A DNA stretch of 64,000 nt from an uncultured Piscinibacter sp. Its GTDB lineage: Bacteria; Pseudomonadota; Gammaproteobacteria; Burkholderiales; Burkholderiaceae_C. Within the stretch, counting starts at the first letter, position 1, and every line of letters starts with the position of its first letter. The notes under the pieces are model-generated. The model was not told the DNA's origin. It saw nothing but the letters and a program-made list of their open reading frames with translations, and searched no databases. The position numbers and the translations under genes are program-made. Positions 23,410-32,620 of this stretch are shown piece after piece. Where the stretch lies: the NCBI RefSeq assembly GCF_937952055.1, contig NZ_CALFYO010000020.1, positions 496,001 through 560,000 of the forward strand. The letters are read 5' to 3'.

Positions 23410-24042
23410 ATGGACGAGCGCCTGATCGAACCCTTCTTCGCCACGCTGAAGGCGGCCAATCCGAACCCGGTGAGCGAGCTCGAATACACCAACGTGTTCG
23501 AGTTGCTGGCAGCGGTGCTGTTGTCCGCCCAGGCCACCGACGTCGGCGTGAACAAGGCGACGCGCCGGCTCTTTCCCACCGCCAACACACCGCAGCGCAT
23601 GCTCGCGCTCGGCTTGCCGGCGCTCACCGAGCACATCCGCACCATCGGCCTGTACCGCACCAAGGCGCGCAACCTCTACGAGACCTGCAGGCTGCTGGTG
23701 CAGCGTCACGGTGGCGAGGTGCCCCGCTCGCGCGAGGCGCTGGAGGCGTTGCCCGGCGTCGGCCGCAAGACCGCCAACGTCGTGCTCAACGTCGCCTTCG
23801 GCGAGCCGACCATGGCGGTCGACACGCACATCTTCCGCGTGGCCAACCGCACCGGTCTGGCGCCGGGGCGCAACCCGCGGGAAGTGGAGAAGAAGCTGCT
23901 CGAGCGAGTGCCGCCGGCCTATCTGGTCGACGCGCACCACTGGCTGATCCTGCACGGCCGCTACGTCTGCCGTGCACGCCAGCCGCGCTGCGGCGAATGC
24001 GCCGTGGCGGCCTACTGCGACTCGCGGCCCGACCGACACTGA
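23410..24042 (+). CDS. nth: endonuclease III
   Basis: Base-excision repair glycosylase/AP lyase for oxidised pyrimidines. 210 residues. Helix-hairpin-helix LPGVGRKTANVVLN with the catalytic Lys, catalytic Asp in VDTHIFRVANR, and the C-terminal 4Fe-4S loop CRARQPRCGECAVAAYC (C-X7-C-X2-C-X5-C). Starts 7 bases after the rnfB-like gene; same operon. Confidence 0.96.
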   Translation: MDERLIEPFFATLKAANPNPVSELEYTNVFELLAAVLLSAQATDVGVNKATRRLFPTANTPQRMLALGLPALTEHIRTIGLYRTKARNLYETCRLLVQRHGGEVPRSREALEALPGVGRKTANVVLNVAFGEPTMAVDTHIFRVANRTGLAPGRNPREVEKKLLERVPPAYLVDAHHWLILHGRYVCRARQPRCGECAVAAYCDSRPDRH

Positions 24043-24061
24043 CCCCTCGTTCAAGGGGACC

Positions 24062-24077
24062 CTGCAAGAACTTGCAG
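24062..24077. promoter_or_regulatory. 16-base palindrome upstream of the GAF gene
   Basis: CTGCAAG-AA-CTTGCAG, perfect 7-base arms with a two-base spacer, centred about 44 bases before the GAF gene start at 24114. No T-run follows, so it looks more like an operator than a terminator. The binding protein is unknown. Confidence 0.5.
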
Positions 24078-24113
24078 TATCGACAAACGGGGTGAACTGC
24101 CCAGAATCGGCAC

Positions 24114-24734
24114 ATGCCCGAAGTCAGGGACATCCAGGAGATCTGCGGCCGCCTCGACCGCGGCGAGATCGACCGCGACCAGTTCTTCGAGCAACTCACC
24201 CGAGCCATCGCCGACCTGATCGGCTGCACGCGCGCGGGCGTGTGGATCTTCCTCGACGCCGCCGAGGACCGGACGCTTCGCTGCATGGCGATGTATGACC
24301 GGCGCGTCGACCGCATCGTCGGTGTCGCCGACATGCTCAACGCCGCCTCGGGCCCCTATTTCGACATGCTGGTCGCCGACGGCAGTGTCGTGGCTCCCGA
24401 AGCGCGCCACCACCCGGCCACCGCCGACTTCGGCGACGCGTACCTTGTCCCGCTGGACATCCACTCGGTGCTCGACGTCTGCTTCTCCGTCAACGGCGTG
24501 CCTTTCGGAACATTCAGCTGCGAGCAGACCGGCGCGCCGGTGGTCTGGACGCAGCGGCAGGTCCATCTGCTGCGCCAAGTCGGATCACGCGCCAGCCTGG
24601 CATTGCTGCACGCTGCGACCGCCTACACGGACACCCAGCCCGCCGCGCTGTGGGAACCGAGTTCGCCGAACCGTCTGCTGACGATGCCTGCGCCGCTGGC
24701 ACCGGACGAAGCCACCCGCAGCGATCCGTCGTGA
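24114..24734 (+). CDS. GAF-domain protein
   Basis: 206-residue protein dominated by one GAF domain (residues 15-165; LTRAIADLIGCTRAGVWIFL, FDMLVADGSVV, YLVPLDIHSVLDVCFSVNG, FGTFSCEQTG, WTQRQVHLLRQVGSRASLAL). The sequence resembles the sensory GAF modules found before histidine kinases or diguanylate cyclases, but no output domain follows. It may sense a small ligand or redox state and act by protein contact. Stand-alone gene with a 16-base palindrome in its upstream region. Confidence 0.8.
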   Translation: MPEVRDIQEICGRLDRGEIDRDQFFEQLTRAIADLIGCTRAGVWIFLDAAEDRTLRCMAMYDRRVDRIVGVADMLNAASGPYFDMLVADGSVVAPEARHHPATADFGDAYLVPLDIHSVLDVCFSVNGVPFGTFSCEQTGAPVVWTQRQVHLLRQVGSRASLALLHAATAYTDTQPAALWEPSSPNRLLTMPAPLAPDEATRSDPS

Positions 24735-24821
24735 CGCGCTGCACGGCCAGCCCGTGCCGCCCCCCCGGCCGCCGTCTTGGCGACGCCTACAATTCCGGCT
24801 TCGCCCACCTCTTCGTGCGCC

Positions 24822-25040
24822 ATGTCCCAACTCCAGGATCTTGCGGAACGGGTCGAACGCCTGCTGCTGAGGCACCAGGAACTGCAGCGCACCAACGCCT
24901 TGCTCGAACAGCAGCTCGCCAATGTCACCCAGGAACGCGACAGCCTGCGCTCGCGCCTGAACGCGGCGCGCGGCCGGATCGATGCGCTGCTGGAGCGGCT
25001 GCCTGCAGAAGCCGGAGACAGCCCGGGGAGCGCATCGTGA
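24822..25040 (+). CDS. small coiled-coil protein, ZapB-like (TIGR02449 type)
   Basis: 72-residue coiled coil (LAERVERLLLRHQELQRTN, LLEQQLANVTQERDSLRSRL) with no other domain. It precedes zapA, as expected for the TIGR02449/ZapB-like family in betaproteobacteria, and its stop overlaps the zapA GTG start (GTGA). Probably works with ZapA at the division ring, inferred from position. The frame is open to 24777, but the ATG at 24822 gives the usual MSQLQDLAERV. Confidence 0.8.
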   Translation: MSQLQDLAERVERLLLRHQELQRTNALLEQQLANVTQERDSLRSRLNAARGRIDALLERLPAEAGDSPGSAS

Positions 25041-25339
25041 AGCAGATCGAGGTCACGATCCTGGGCCAGAGCTACATCCTGGGCTGCCCCGAAGGCGGCG
25101 AGACCTCGCTGCTCGAGGCGGTCAACAGCGTCGACCGCGAGATGAGCGCGATTCGCGACGCCGGCAAGGTCAAGGCCCGAGAGCGCATCGCCGTGCTGGC
25201 CGCGCTGAACCTCGCCTTTGCACTGGCCGAGCGGCCGAGCGCACCGGCCGCGACGGGAGAGGCGGCGGCCAGCCTCGACGTCGACGCGCTGATCCGCCGC
25301 ATCGACCAGACCCTCGGCGCCGACGGCCAATTGCTCTGA
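25037..25339 (+). CDS. zapA: cell division protein ZapA
   Basis: 100-residue FtsZ-associated protein. It starts with GTG (MKQIEVTILGQSYILGCPEGGE), has the central KVKARERIAVLAALNLAF helix and a C-terminal helical dimer region (DALIRRIDQTLG). Stabilises and cross-links FtsZ filaments. Overlaps the upstream coiled-coil gene by 4 bases. The 6S RNA gene follows, the usual zapA-ssrS-order. Confidence 0.93.
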   Translation: MKQIEVTILGQSYILGCPEGGETSLLEAVNSVDREMSAIRDAGKVKARERIAVLAALNLAFALAERPSAPAATGEAAASLDVDALIRRIDQTLGADGQLL

Positions 25340-25379
25340 CTCTGCGCCAGCTCGCGACGCAGAGACGTAGAATCTCCGG

Positions 25380-25560
25380 GTCCGTCGCGTTCGCGTGAGT
25401 CTTATATTTCCTTGAACCGATGCTCTTGCGAGCAAGGGCTTGGAACATCGCCCGGCAGGTGTGATCGTCTCGCGTCAGATGAACCCGAAACCGTGCTGAC
25501 CTCGCCCACCTGAATCCCCTGGGTTCAGGAATGCGGCTCCCGGTTCGTGGCGGACACCCT
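25380..25560 (+). ncRNA. ssrS: 6S RNA (RNA polymerase inhibitor)
   Basis: The gap between zapA and the EVE gene is where 6S RNA lies in beta- and gammaproteobacteria. The ends pair: GTCCGTC at 25380-25386 with GGCGGAC at 25549-25555. The 5' half carries CCTTGAACC and the 3' half GGGTTCAGG, which pair with one bulge, around a looser middle, giving the long hairpin with central bubble typical of 6S, about 180 nt. A TAGAAT -10 box at 25368-25373 fits a start at 25380. A 7-base inverted repeat CTCTGCG/CGCAGAG (25340-25364) lies just upstream. Ends are estimates. Confidence 0.75.
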
Positions 25561-25594
25561 ACCCACCGCGTTGCAGCGCGCACGCACGAGGCCG

Positions 25595-26059
<465 letters not shown>

Positions 26060-26072
26060 ACAGGAGACGGAC

Positions 26073-26837
26073 ATGAAATGGATGCGCTGCCGCCACCAGG
26101 GCCGCGAACGCTTCGGCGTGCTGGAGGACGGCATGATGGCCGTGCACGAAGGGGATCTGTTCGGCGAGCATCGCGCCACCGGCGAGCGTGTGGGCGTCGA
26201 CGGTGTCGAGTGGCTGCTGCCCTGCCGCCCCGGCAAGATGCTCGCACTGTGGAACAACTTCGGGGCTGCCGCCGAGAAGAACGGCTGGGCGGTTCCCGTC
26301 GAGCCGCTGTACTTCCTCAAGGCGCCGAGCAGCTACGCAGCACATGGCCAGCCCATCGCGGCAGTGGCCCCGGAGGTGGGGCGCGTCGCCTACGAGGGCG
26401 AACTCGCCGTCGTCATCGGCTGCCGCGCCAAGGCGGTGCCGGCCGACCAGGCCGCGGCGCACATCTTCGGCTATGCCTGCGCGAACGACCTCACCGCGAT
26501 CGAACTGCTCAACCGCGACCCGGCCTTCCCGCAGTGGACGCGCGCCAAGGGCTTCGACGGCTTCGGCGTGCTCGGCCCGGTGATCGAAACCGACCTCGAT
26601 CTGGCGACCGCCACGGTGCGCACGCTCGTCGGCGGCCGCGAGCGGCAGAACTATCCGCTCGCCGACATGATCTTCCCGCCGCACGAACTGGTGTCGCGCA
26701 TCTCGCAGGACATGACGCTGGAACCCGGCGACGTGATCCTGTGCGGCACCTCGCTCGGCGTGCTGCCGATGAAGCCGGGCAGCACCGTCGAGGTGGAGAT
26801 CGACGGCATCGGCCGCCTGGTCAACACGTACGGCTGA
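26073..26837 (+). CDS. fumarylacetoacetate hydrolase-family protein
   Basis: 254-residue FAH-fold enzyme. Metal-site motifs: YEGELAVVIG (two Glu), FGYACANDLTAIELLNRD (Asp), KGFDGFGVLGP, and the C-terminal GDVILCGTSLGVLPMKPG. The family includes acylpyruvate hydrolases, oxaloacetate decarboxylases and hydratases for aromatic meta-cleavage; the substrate cannot be set from sequence. It sits 13 bases after the EVE gene and is convergent with the transporter operon that follows. Confidence 0.88.
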   Translation: MKWMRCRHQGRERFGVLEDGMMAVHEGDLFGEHRATGERVGVDGVEWLLPCRPGKMLALWNNFGAAAEKNGWAVPVEPLYFLKAPSSYAAHGQPIAAVAPEVGRVAYEGELAVVIGCRAKAVPADQAAAHIFGYACANDLTAIELLNRDPAFPQWTRAKGFDGFGVLGPVIETDLDLATATVRTLVGGRERQNYPLADMIFPPHELVSRISQDMTLEPGDVILCGTSLGVLPMKPGSTVEVEIDGIGRLVNTYG

Positions 26838-26843
26838 GCGCCC

Positions 26844-27854
26844 TCAGGCGAGCGGCCGGACTTCGAGCCGGCCACGCTGCGTTGCCAGCGTCTGCGCGAG
26901 CAGGCTGGTCGCGGCATAGACCGCGTCGATGGTCGGCGTGGGCGTCTCGGTGATGCGACCGAGCTCGACCACCGAACCGACCAGCGCCTCGAGCTCGAGC
27001 GCGCGGCCATGCTCGACGTCCTGCAGCATCGAGGTCTTGTGCGCACCCACCGCTTCCGCGCCGGCGATGCGTTGCTCCAGCGAGATCTTGAACCGCACGC
27101 CCAGCTTCTCGGCGACCGCCTGCGCCTCGCGCATCATCGACGCAGCCAGCGCGCGCGTCGGTCCGAAGCGGCAGATCTGCTCCAGCGTCGCGTGGGTCAG
27201 CGCCGAGATCGGGTTGAAGCTGAGGTTGCCCCACAGCTTGATCCAAAGCTCGCTGCGGATGTCGCGACTCACCGGCGCCTTGAAGCCGGCGCGCATCATC
27301 GCCTGCGACAGTGCCTCGATGCGCTCGCTGCGCTGGCCGTCGAGTTCCCCGAGGGTGAAGCGGTTGCCCTCGATCACCTTGACCACGCCGGGCTCGACGA
27401 GTTCGCTGGCCGGGTAAACCACGCTGCCGATGATGCGATCACGCTCGATGTGCTCGTCGATCACGCCACCTGGATCCACGCTGTCCAGGCGCCGGCCCTC
27501 GTAATCGCCGCCGAGCTTGTGGAAGTACCACCACGGGATGCCGTTGATCATGGTCACCACCATGGTCTGCGGGCCGAACAGCTCGCGCAGCGCGGGCAGC
27601 ACGTCCTTGACCTGATGGGCCTTCAGCGTCAGCAGCACGGCGTCCTGCGGCCCCGCCTCGGCCATGTGCTGCACGGCGCGCACCGTGGACGCATGCTCCT
27701 CGCTGCCGTCCTCCAGGATGAGCCGGAAGCCGCGCGCGTTGATCGCCTCCAGGTTGCGATTTCGCGCGATGAAGGTGACTTCCTCGCCGGCGCGCGCCAG
27801 TTTGGCTCCCAGGTAGCCGCCGATGGCTCCGGCGCCGACCACCGCGATCTTCAT
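26844..27854 (-). CDS. ketopantoate reductase family protein
   Basis: 336-residue NADP-dependent 2-oxoacid reductase-like protein. Rossmann start KIAVVGAGAIGGYLGAKLA with basic R31-N-R for NADP; catalytic Lys region LWIKLWGNLSFNPISALTH; C-terminal ApbA/PanE segment EHGRALELEALVGSVVELG. Last gene of the minus-strand operon acyl-CoA ligase-TctC-TctB-TctA. That context suggests reduction of a 2-oxo acid from the imported substrate rather than the pantothenate pathway, so panE is not assigned. Confidence 0.85.
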   Translation of the reverse strand: MKIAVVGAGAIGGYLGAKLARAGEEVTFIARNRNLEAINARGFRLILEDGSEEHASTVRAVQHMAEAGPQDAVLLTLKAHQVKDVLPALRELFGPQTMVVTMINGIPWWYFHKLGGDYEGRRLDSVDPGGVIDEHIERDRIIGSVVYPASELVEPGVVKVIEGNRFTLGELDGQRSERIEALSQAMMRAGFKAPVSRDIRSELWIKLWGNLSFNPISALTHATLEQICRFGPTRALAASMMREAQAVAEKLGVRFKISLEQRIAGAEAVGAHKTSMLQDVEHGRALELEALVGSVVELGRITETPTPTIDAVYAATSLLAQTLATQRGRLEVRPLA

Positions 27855-27864
27855 GTCCTCGTCC

Positions 27865-29376
27865 TCACCTCAATTGCGCGTACTCGCGCGAGCGCAGGGT
27901 CTTGCGCGCAAAGCTCCACAGCGGCCACAGCAGCATCGCCATCGACAGCATGACGATGCTGCCCACCAGCCCGTTCGACCAGAAGATCGCCAGATCACCC
28001 TGCGACAGCAGCATCGCCTGGCGGAAGCTGGCCTCGGCCATGTCGCCCAGCACCAGTGCCAGCACCAGCGGCGCGAGCGGATACTTGAGCTTCTTGAACA
28101 GGTAGCCGAGCACACCGAAGACCAGCATCATCACCACGTCGAACATCGAACTGTGCACCGTGTAGGCGCCGATGGCGCAGATCACGATGATCACCGGCGC
28201 GATGACCGAGAACGGGATGCGCAGCAGCGCCGCCCACCAGGGGACGGTGGTCAGCACGACGAACAGGCCGACCAGGTTGCCCAGGTACATCGAGGCGATC
28301 AGGCCCCAGACGAAGTCCTTCTGCTCGACGAACAGCATCGGCCCGGGCTGCAGGCCCCAGATGAGCAGTCCACCGAGCAGCACGGCCGCGGTCGGCGAGC
28401 CGGGAATGCCCAGCGTCAGCATGGGCAGCAGCGCGGACGTGCCTGCGGCGTGCGCCGCGGTCTCGGGCGCGACCACACCCTCGATCGCGCCCTTGCCGAA
28501 GTTCTGCGGCTCCTTCGAGAAACGCTGCGCCACGCCGTAACCCATGAACGAGGCCGGTGTCGCGCCGCCAGGGGTGATGCCCATCCAGCAACCGATCGCC
28601 GTCGAGCGCAGGAAGACCTTCCAGTACTTGAAGATCTCGCCCCACGTCTGCCACACCACCTTGGGGCTGATGCGTGCGCTCTGGCCCTTGAACGCCAGGC
28701 CTTCCTCCATGGTCAGCAGGATCTCGCCGATGCCGAACAGGCCGATCACGGCGATGAGGAAGTCGAAGCCCTTGAGCAACTCGGACACGCCGAAGGTCAT
28801 GCGCAATTGGCCGGTAACGGCGTCCATGCCCACCGCGGCGAGCGCGAATCCAAGCATCATCGCGGCGATGGTCTTGGTCGGCGGCTCCTTGCTCATGCCA
28901 ACGAAGCTGCAGAAGGTCAGCAACTGCACGGCGAAGAATTCCGCCGGCCCGAACTTGAGCGCGAACTTCGCGAGCCAGGGCGCCAGGAAGGTGATCATCA
29001 CCACGGCGAAGAAGGCGCCGACGAAGGACGAAGTGAAGGCCGCCGTCAGCGCCTGCGCCGCGCGGCCCTTCTGCGCCATCGGATAACCGTCGAAGGTGGT
29101 CGCCACCGACCAGGGTTCGCCAGGAATGTTGAACAGGATCGAGGTGATCGCCCCGCCGAACAGCGCTCCCCAGTAGATGCAGCTCAGCATGATGATCGCC
29201 GACGTCGGATTCATGCTGAAGGTCAGCGGCAGCAGGATGGCCACGCCGTTGGCGCCACCGAGCCCCGGCAGCACGCCGATCAGCACACCCAGCGTGATGC
29301 CCACCAGCATGTAAAGCAGGTTGGGCCCGGTCAGTGCAACGTTGAAGCCGTGCAGGAGATTGCCGATGTCTTCCAT
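27865..29376 (-). CDS. tripartite tricarboxylate transporter permease TctA
   Basis: 503-residue large permease with about 11-12 membrane segments. Family signatures: LVGITLGVLIGVLPGLGG near the start, YWGALFGGAITSILFNIPGE, and later FMGYGVAQRFSKEP. Part of a secondary, binding-protein-dependent organic anion importer. Spaced 9 bases after tctB-like gene and 10 bases before the PanE-like gene, so one operon. Substrate unknown. Confidence 0.93.
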   Translation of the reverse strand: MEDIGNLLHGFNVALTGPNLLYMLVGITLGVLIGVLPGLGGANGVAILLPLTFSMNPTSAIIMLSCIYWGALFGGAITSILFNIPGEPWSVATTFDGYPMAQKGRAAQALTAAFTSSFVGAFFAVVMITFLAPWLAKFALKFGPAEFFAVQLLTFCSFVGMSKEPPTKTIAAMMLGFALAAVGMDAVTGQLRMTFGVSELLKGFDFLIAVIGLFGIGEILLTMEEGLAFKGQSARISPKVVWQTWGEIFKYWKVFLRSTAIGCWMGITPGGATPASFMGYGVAQRFSKEPQNFGKGAIEGVVAPETAAHAAGTSALLPMLTLGIPGSPTAAVLLGGLLIWGLQPGPMLFVEQKDFVWGLIASMYLGNLVGLFVVLTTVPWWAALLRIPFSVIAPVIIVICAIGAYTVHSSMFDVVMMLVFGVLGYLFKKLKYPLAPLVLALVLGDMAEASFRQAMLLSQGDLAIFWSNGLVGSIVMLSMAMLLWPLWSFARKTLRSREYAQLR

Positions 29377-29385
29377 CGCCGCCCT

Positions 29386-29895
29386 TCAGAAGCCCAGCGC
29401 CCGCTCGAGCGGCCCCTTGGGCAGCAGCACGAGGAACCAGCGTTCGAAGATGAGGAAGAAGGCCACGGGCACCGCCACCGACACCGCCATCGTCGGCAGC
29501 CAGCCGTACTTGCCGTGCCGGCGCATGAAGTAGGCGATGAGCAGGAACGAGGCGACGTAGATGCCGATGCCGGCAATCAACGCGACGTACACCACCATCG
29601 GCACCAGCACGGCGAACACCATGCCGATTTCCTCGCGCGTGGCGAATCGAGTCTTCGAGGTGGCCCAGTTCAGCAGCGCTCGCACCAGGGTGAAGCCGCT
29701 CGCGCCGATCAGGATCAGACCGACGTAGAAGGGAAAGTATCCCGACCGCGGGCCGTCGTCGGCCCAACCGATGCCCGCCCTCAGGCTGTCAGCCACCACC
29801 AGTGCGCCGATGGCAACGAGGAAGGCGGCCACGCCGACCTCCGGCCCTCGGCTGCCGACGACGTCTCCGCCGCCGGCTCCCTTCTCCTGCGTCAT
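29386..29895 (-). CDS. tripartite tricarboxylate transporter small subunit TctB
   Basis: 169 residues with four hydrophobic segments (VAAFLVAIGALVVADSLR, FPFYVGLILIGASGFTLV, IGMVFAVLVPMVVYVALI, and a C-terminal pair), the layout of TctB. Works with TctA in the inner membrane and TctC in the periplasm. Short soluble N-terminus (MTQEKGAGGGDVVGSRG). Confidence 0.9.
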   Translation of the reverse strand: MTQEKGAGGGDVVGSRGPEVGVAAFLVAIGALVVADSLRAGIGWADDGPRSGYFPFYVGLILIGASGFTLVRALLNWATSKTRFATREEIGMVFAVLVPMVVYVALIAGIGIYVASFLLIAYFMRRHGKYGWLPTMAVSVAVPVAFFLIFERWFLVLLPKGPLERALGF

Positions 29896-29949
29896 GGAAT
29901 CTCCTTGCGCCGGCGCGACCGGCCCGGGCGTGCGTGCGTGGACGGCGAG

Positions 29950-30960
29950 TCAGTTGGCGATGAAGCCGGCTTCCTTCATCAGCACGCGGTGCATCTGCTC
30001 ATTGCGCCCCAGCCAGTCCACGAATTGCGGCCCGGTGAGGGCAGACTGGCGAAAGGCGCCCTTGTTCATGAATTCCTTCCACTCGGGAAGCTCACGCACC
30101 TTGGCGAACAGGTCCAGGTAGAACTTGACCTGGTCCGGGCTCACGCCCGGCGGCATAAAGATGCCGCGCAGCATCACGTACTCGACCGGAATGCCGGCCG
30201 AAGTGCACGGCGGCAGGTCGGCCCACGACTGGCTGGCCGTCACCTTGGCGGTGTACGGCAGCTTCTCCTTGTCCATCACGCACAGCGCGCGCAGCTTGCC
30301 GGCGCGCCAGTGCGACTCCGCCTCGATCGGGTTGTTCACCGTCGAGTCGATGTGATTGCCGACGAGCTGCACCGCCACGTCGCCGCCACCCTTGAACGGG
30401 ATGTAGGTGATCTTCTTGCCCGCGGCCTTCTCGAGCATCACGGTGATGATCTGGTCCTCCTGCTTGGAGCCGGTGCCGCCCATCTTGAACTGATTCGGGT
30501 TGCCGGCCTTGATGGCCTCGAAGTAGGCCTTGGCCGTCTTGTGCGGCGACTCCTCGTTGACCCACAGCACGAACTGGTCGAGCGCGAGCATCTGCACCGG
30601 CGTCAGGTCGCGCCAGTTGAAGGGCACGCCGGTGGCCAGCGGCGTGGTGAACAGGTTGGACAAGGTGATGATGATCTTGTGCGCATTGCCCTTGTCGCCC
30701 TTGACGTCGAGGAAGCCCTCGGCGCCGGCGCCACCGGACTTGTTGACGACCACGATCGGCTGCTTCGTCAGGTTGTTCTTCGCTGCCACGCCCTGAATGA
30801 AGCGCGCCATCTGGTCGGCACCGCCGCCGGTGCCGGCCGGCACGATGAACTCGATCGGCTTGGTCGGCTCCCACGCCGATGCGGCAAGGCTGGCGCAAGC
30901 GCCGGCCACGGCCAGCAGGGCAGCCCGCAGACCCTTCAGGGGATATCGTGTGCTTGTCAT
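29950..30960 (-). CDS. tripartite tricarboxylate transporter substrate-binding protein TctC
   Basis: 336-residue periplasmic binding protein (Bug family). Signal peptide LKGLRAALLAVAGACASLAASA, mature domain beginning WEPTKPIEFIVPAGTGGGADQ, the usual TctC opening. The family loops around KSGGAGAEGFL and YIPFKGGGDVAVQLVGNHID contact carboxylate ligands. Start ATG at 30960 gives a normal signal peptide. Ligand unknown; the neighbouring acyl-CoA ligase suggests a carboxylic acid. Confidence 0.92.
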   Translation of the reverse strand: MTSTRYPLKGLRAALLAVAGACASLAASAWEPTKPIEFIVPAGTGGGADQMARFIQGVAAKNNLTKQPIVVVNKSGGAGAEGFLDVKGDKGNAHKIIITLSNLFTTPLATGVPFNWRDLTPVQMLALDQFVLWVNEESPHKTAKAYFEAIKAGNPNQFKMGGTGSKQEDQIITVMLEKAAGKKITYIPFKGGGDVAVQLVGNHIDSTVNNPIEAESHWRAGKLRALCVMDKEKLPYTAKVTASQSWADLPPCTSAGIPVEYVMLRGIFMPPGVSPDQVKFYLDLFAKVRELPEWKEFMNKGAFRQSALTGPQFVDWLGRNEQMHRVLMKEAGFIAN

Positions 30961-31000
30961 GTCGTCTCCTCCATCGATCGAAAGGGATTCGCCGGGCGCC

Positions 31001-32524
31001 TCAGCCCAGCCCCAGCTTGGCGGCCAGGCCGATGCGCTGCAGCTTGCCGGTCGCCCCCTTGGGGATCTCCGGCATGAACAGCACCTTCTTCGGCACCTTG
31101 AAGTCGGCGGCCCGCTGCGCCACGAACTCCTGCAATTCGCGTTCGGTCGCCTGCTGGCCGTCGCGCAGCACCACCACCGCAGCAACCTCCTCGCCGAGCT
31201 TGGGATGCGGCATGCCGAAGCAGACCACCTGCGCCACGGCCGGGTGGTCCATGAGGATCTCGTCGACCTCGCGCGGGCTGATCTTCTCGCCGCCGCGATT
31301 GATGATCTCCTTCAGGCGGCCGGTGATCGAGACATAGCCGTCGGCGTCCATCACACCCTGGTCGCCGGTGCGGAACCAGCCGTTGACGAAAGCCTCGGCG
31401 TTCGCCTTCGGGTTGCTCTCGTAGCCGGCAGTGACGTTCGGACCGCGGATGACGATCTCTCCCGTCTCGCCGCGCGGCAGCAGCGAGCCGTCCTCGGCCA
31501 TGATGGCCACCTCCGGGCCGGCCGCCTGGCCCACCGTGCCGGGCTTGCGCACCGCCGGCGGCAGCGGGTTGGAGCACATCTGGTGGGTGGCCTCGGTCAT
31601 GCCGTAGGCCTCGATCAGAGGCGCCTTGAACACCTCTTCAAGCTCGCGGATCACCTGCGGCGGGATCGACGACGACGAGGAGCGCAGGAAGCGCAGCGGG
31701 TTGCGCGCGATCACCTCGGCGTTCTTCGCGGCGCGGCCCAGAATGGCCTGATGCATGGTCGGCACCGCCGTGTACCAGGTGGGCTTGGCCTCGTCCATCC
31801 AGCCGAAGAACTTCAGCGCATTGAATCCCGGTGTGCAGAAGACCTGGGAGCCGGCCGACAGCGGCGCGAGCACACCGGCGATCAGGCCATGGATGTGGAA
31901 CAGCGGCATGATGTTCAGGCCGCAGTCCTTGGCCGTGAACTGCAGCGTGCGCGCGATGTGCGAGGCCGAGGCGGCGAGGTTGCCCTGCGACAGCGGCACG
32001 ATCTTCGGCCGCGAGGTGGTGCCCGACGTGTGCAGCACCATCGACACGTCGTCGGGCTGCGCAGAGCCGCCCTGCGCGGCCGGCGCGGTGGCACGCGCTT
32101 CACGCGGCTCGAGCGTGAAGCTGCCGGCCGGCTCGGCGGCGTCGCTGACAAGGTCGAGCACCGGCACGCCGAGCTTGTGGGCCACATCCACCGCCGGCGA
32201 GCTGCTGCCGCGGGCGACGACGAGAGCCTTGGCGCTCAGGTCGGCGAGGTAGAACTCGAACTCCTCGGCACGGTATGCCGGGTTCAGCGGCGCGCTGGCC
32301 ACGCCGCTCGCACAGGCGATGAAACAGGTGGCCATCTCCGGGCCGTTGTCGAGCACGATCGCCACGCGATCGTTGCGGCCCAGGCCCAGACCGTTCAGCC
32401 GCGCCAGCGTCGCGTCGATCAGCCTGCGCAGCGCGCCGTGGGTGAGCGTCGGTCGGCCTGGCGCAGAGACGGCGGCAGCGGACTCGGCGCCTAGCGCCAG
32501 AAGGTCCTTCAGGGTGCGGGACAT
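31001..32524 (-). CDS. acyl-CoA synthetase (oxalate--CoA ligase-like AMP-binding enzyme)
   Basis: 507-residue member of the ANL superfamily. AMP-binding P-loop LHTSGTTSRPKIVPLSQ, then IEAYGMTEATHQM, WFRTGDQGVMDADGYV, GRLKEIINRGGEKISP and the catalytic Lys near the C-terminus in PKGATGKLQRIG. Overall likeness is to oxalyl-CoA synthetase/fatty acid ligase types, but the acid is not certain. Start ATG at 32524 (MSRTLKDLLALG) gives normal length. First gene of the operon, with the TctCBA transporter and a PanE-like enzyme following. Confidence 0.9.
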   Translation of the reverse strand: MSRTLKDLLALGAESAAAVSAPGRPTLTHGALRRLIDATLARLNGLGLGRNDRVAIVLDNGPEMATCFIACASGVASAPLNPAYRAEEFEFYLADLSAKALVVARGSSSPAVDVAHKLGVPVLDLVSDAAEPAGSFTLEPREARATAPAAQGGSAQPDDVSMVLHTSGTTSRPKIVPLSQGNLAASASHIARTLQFTAKDCGLNIMPLFHIHGLIAGVLAPLSAGSQVFCTPGFNALKFFGWMDEAKPTWYTAVPTMHQAILGRAAKNAEVIARNPLRFLRSSSSSIPPQVIRELEEVFKAPLIEAYGMTEATHQMCSNPLPPAVRKPGTVGQAAGPEVAIMAEDGSLLPRGETGEIVIRGPNVTAGYESNPKANAEAFVNGWFRTGDQGVMDADGYVSITGRLKEIINRGGEKISPREVDEILMDHPAVAQVVCFGMPHPKLGEEVAAVVVLRDGQQATERELQEFVAQRAADFKVPKKVLFMPEIPKGATGKLQRIGLAAKLGLG

Positions 32525-32620
32525 GAGGTTCCTCGGATCAAGACAGGCCAAAAGTGCCAGCGGCCGACGTCGGCAGGACAGCGGCACAGGCAGGGGGCGC
32601 GGGGATGCTTGCAGCCCGAT

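Noticed and set aside
27823..31077. 1,084-codon open frame on the plus strand opposite the tct genes
   Set aside because: His/Arg/Gln-rich composition with no domain; the opposite strand encodes recognisable TctA, TctB and TctC.
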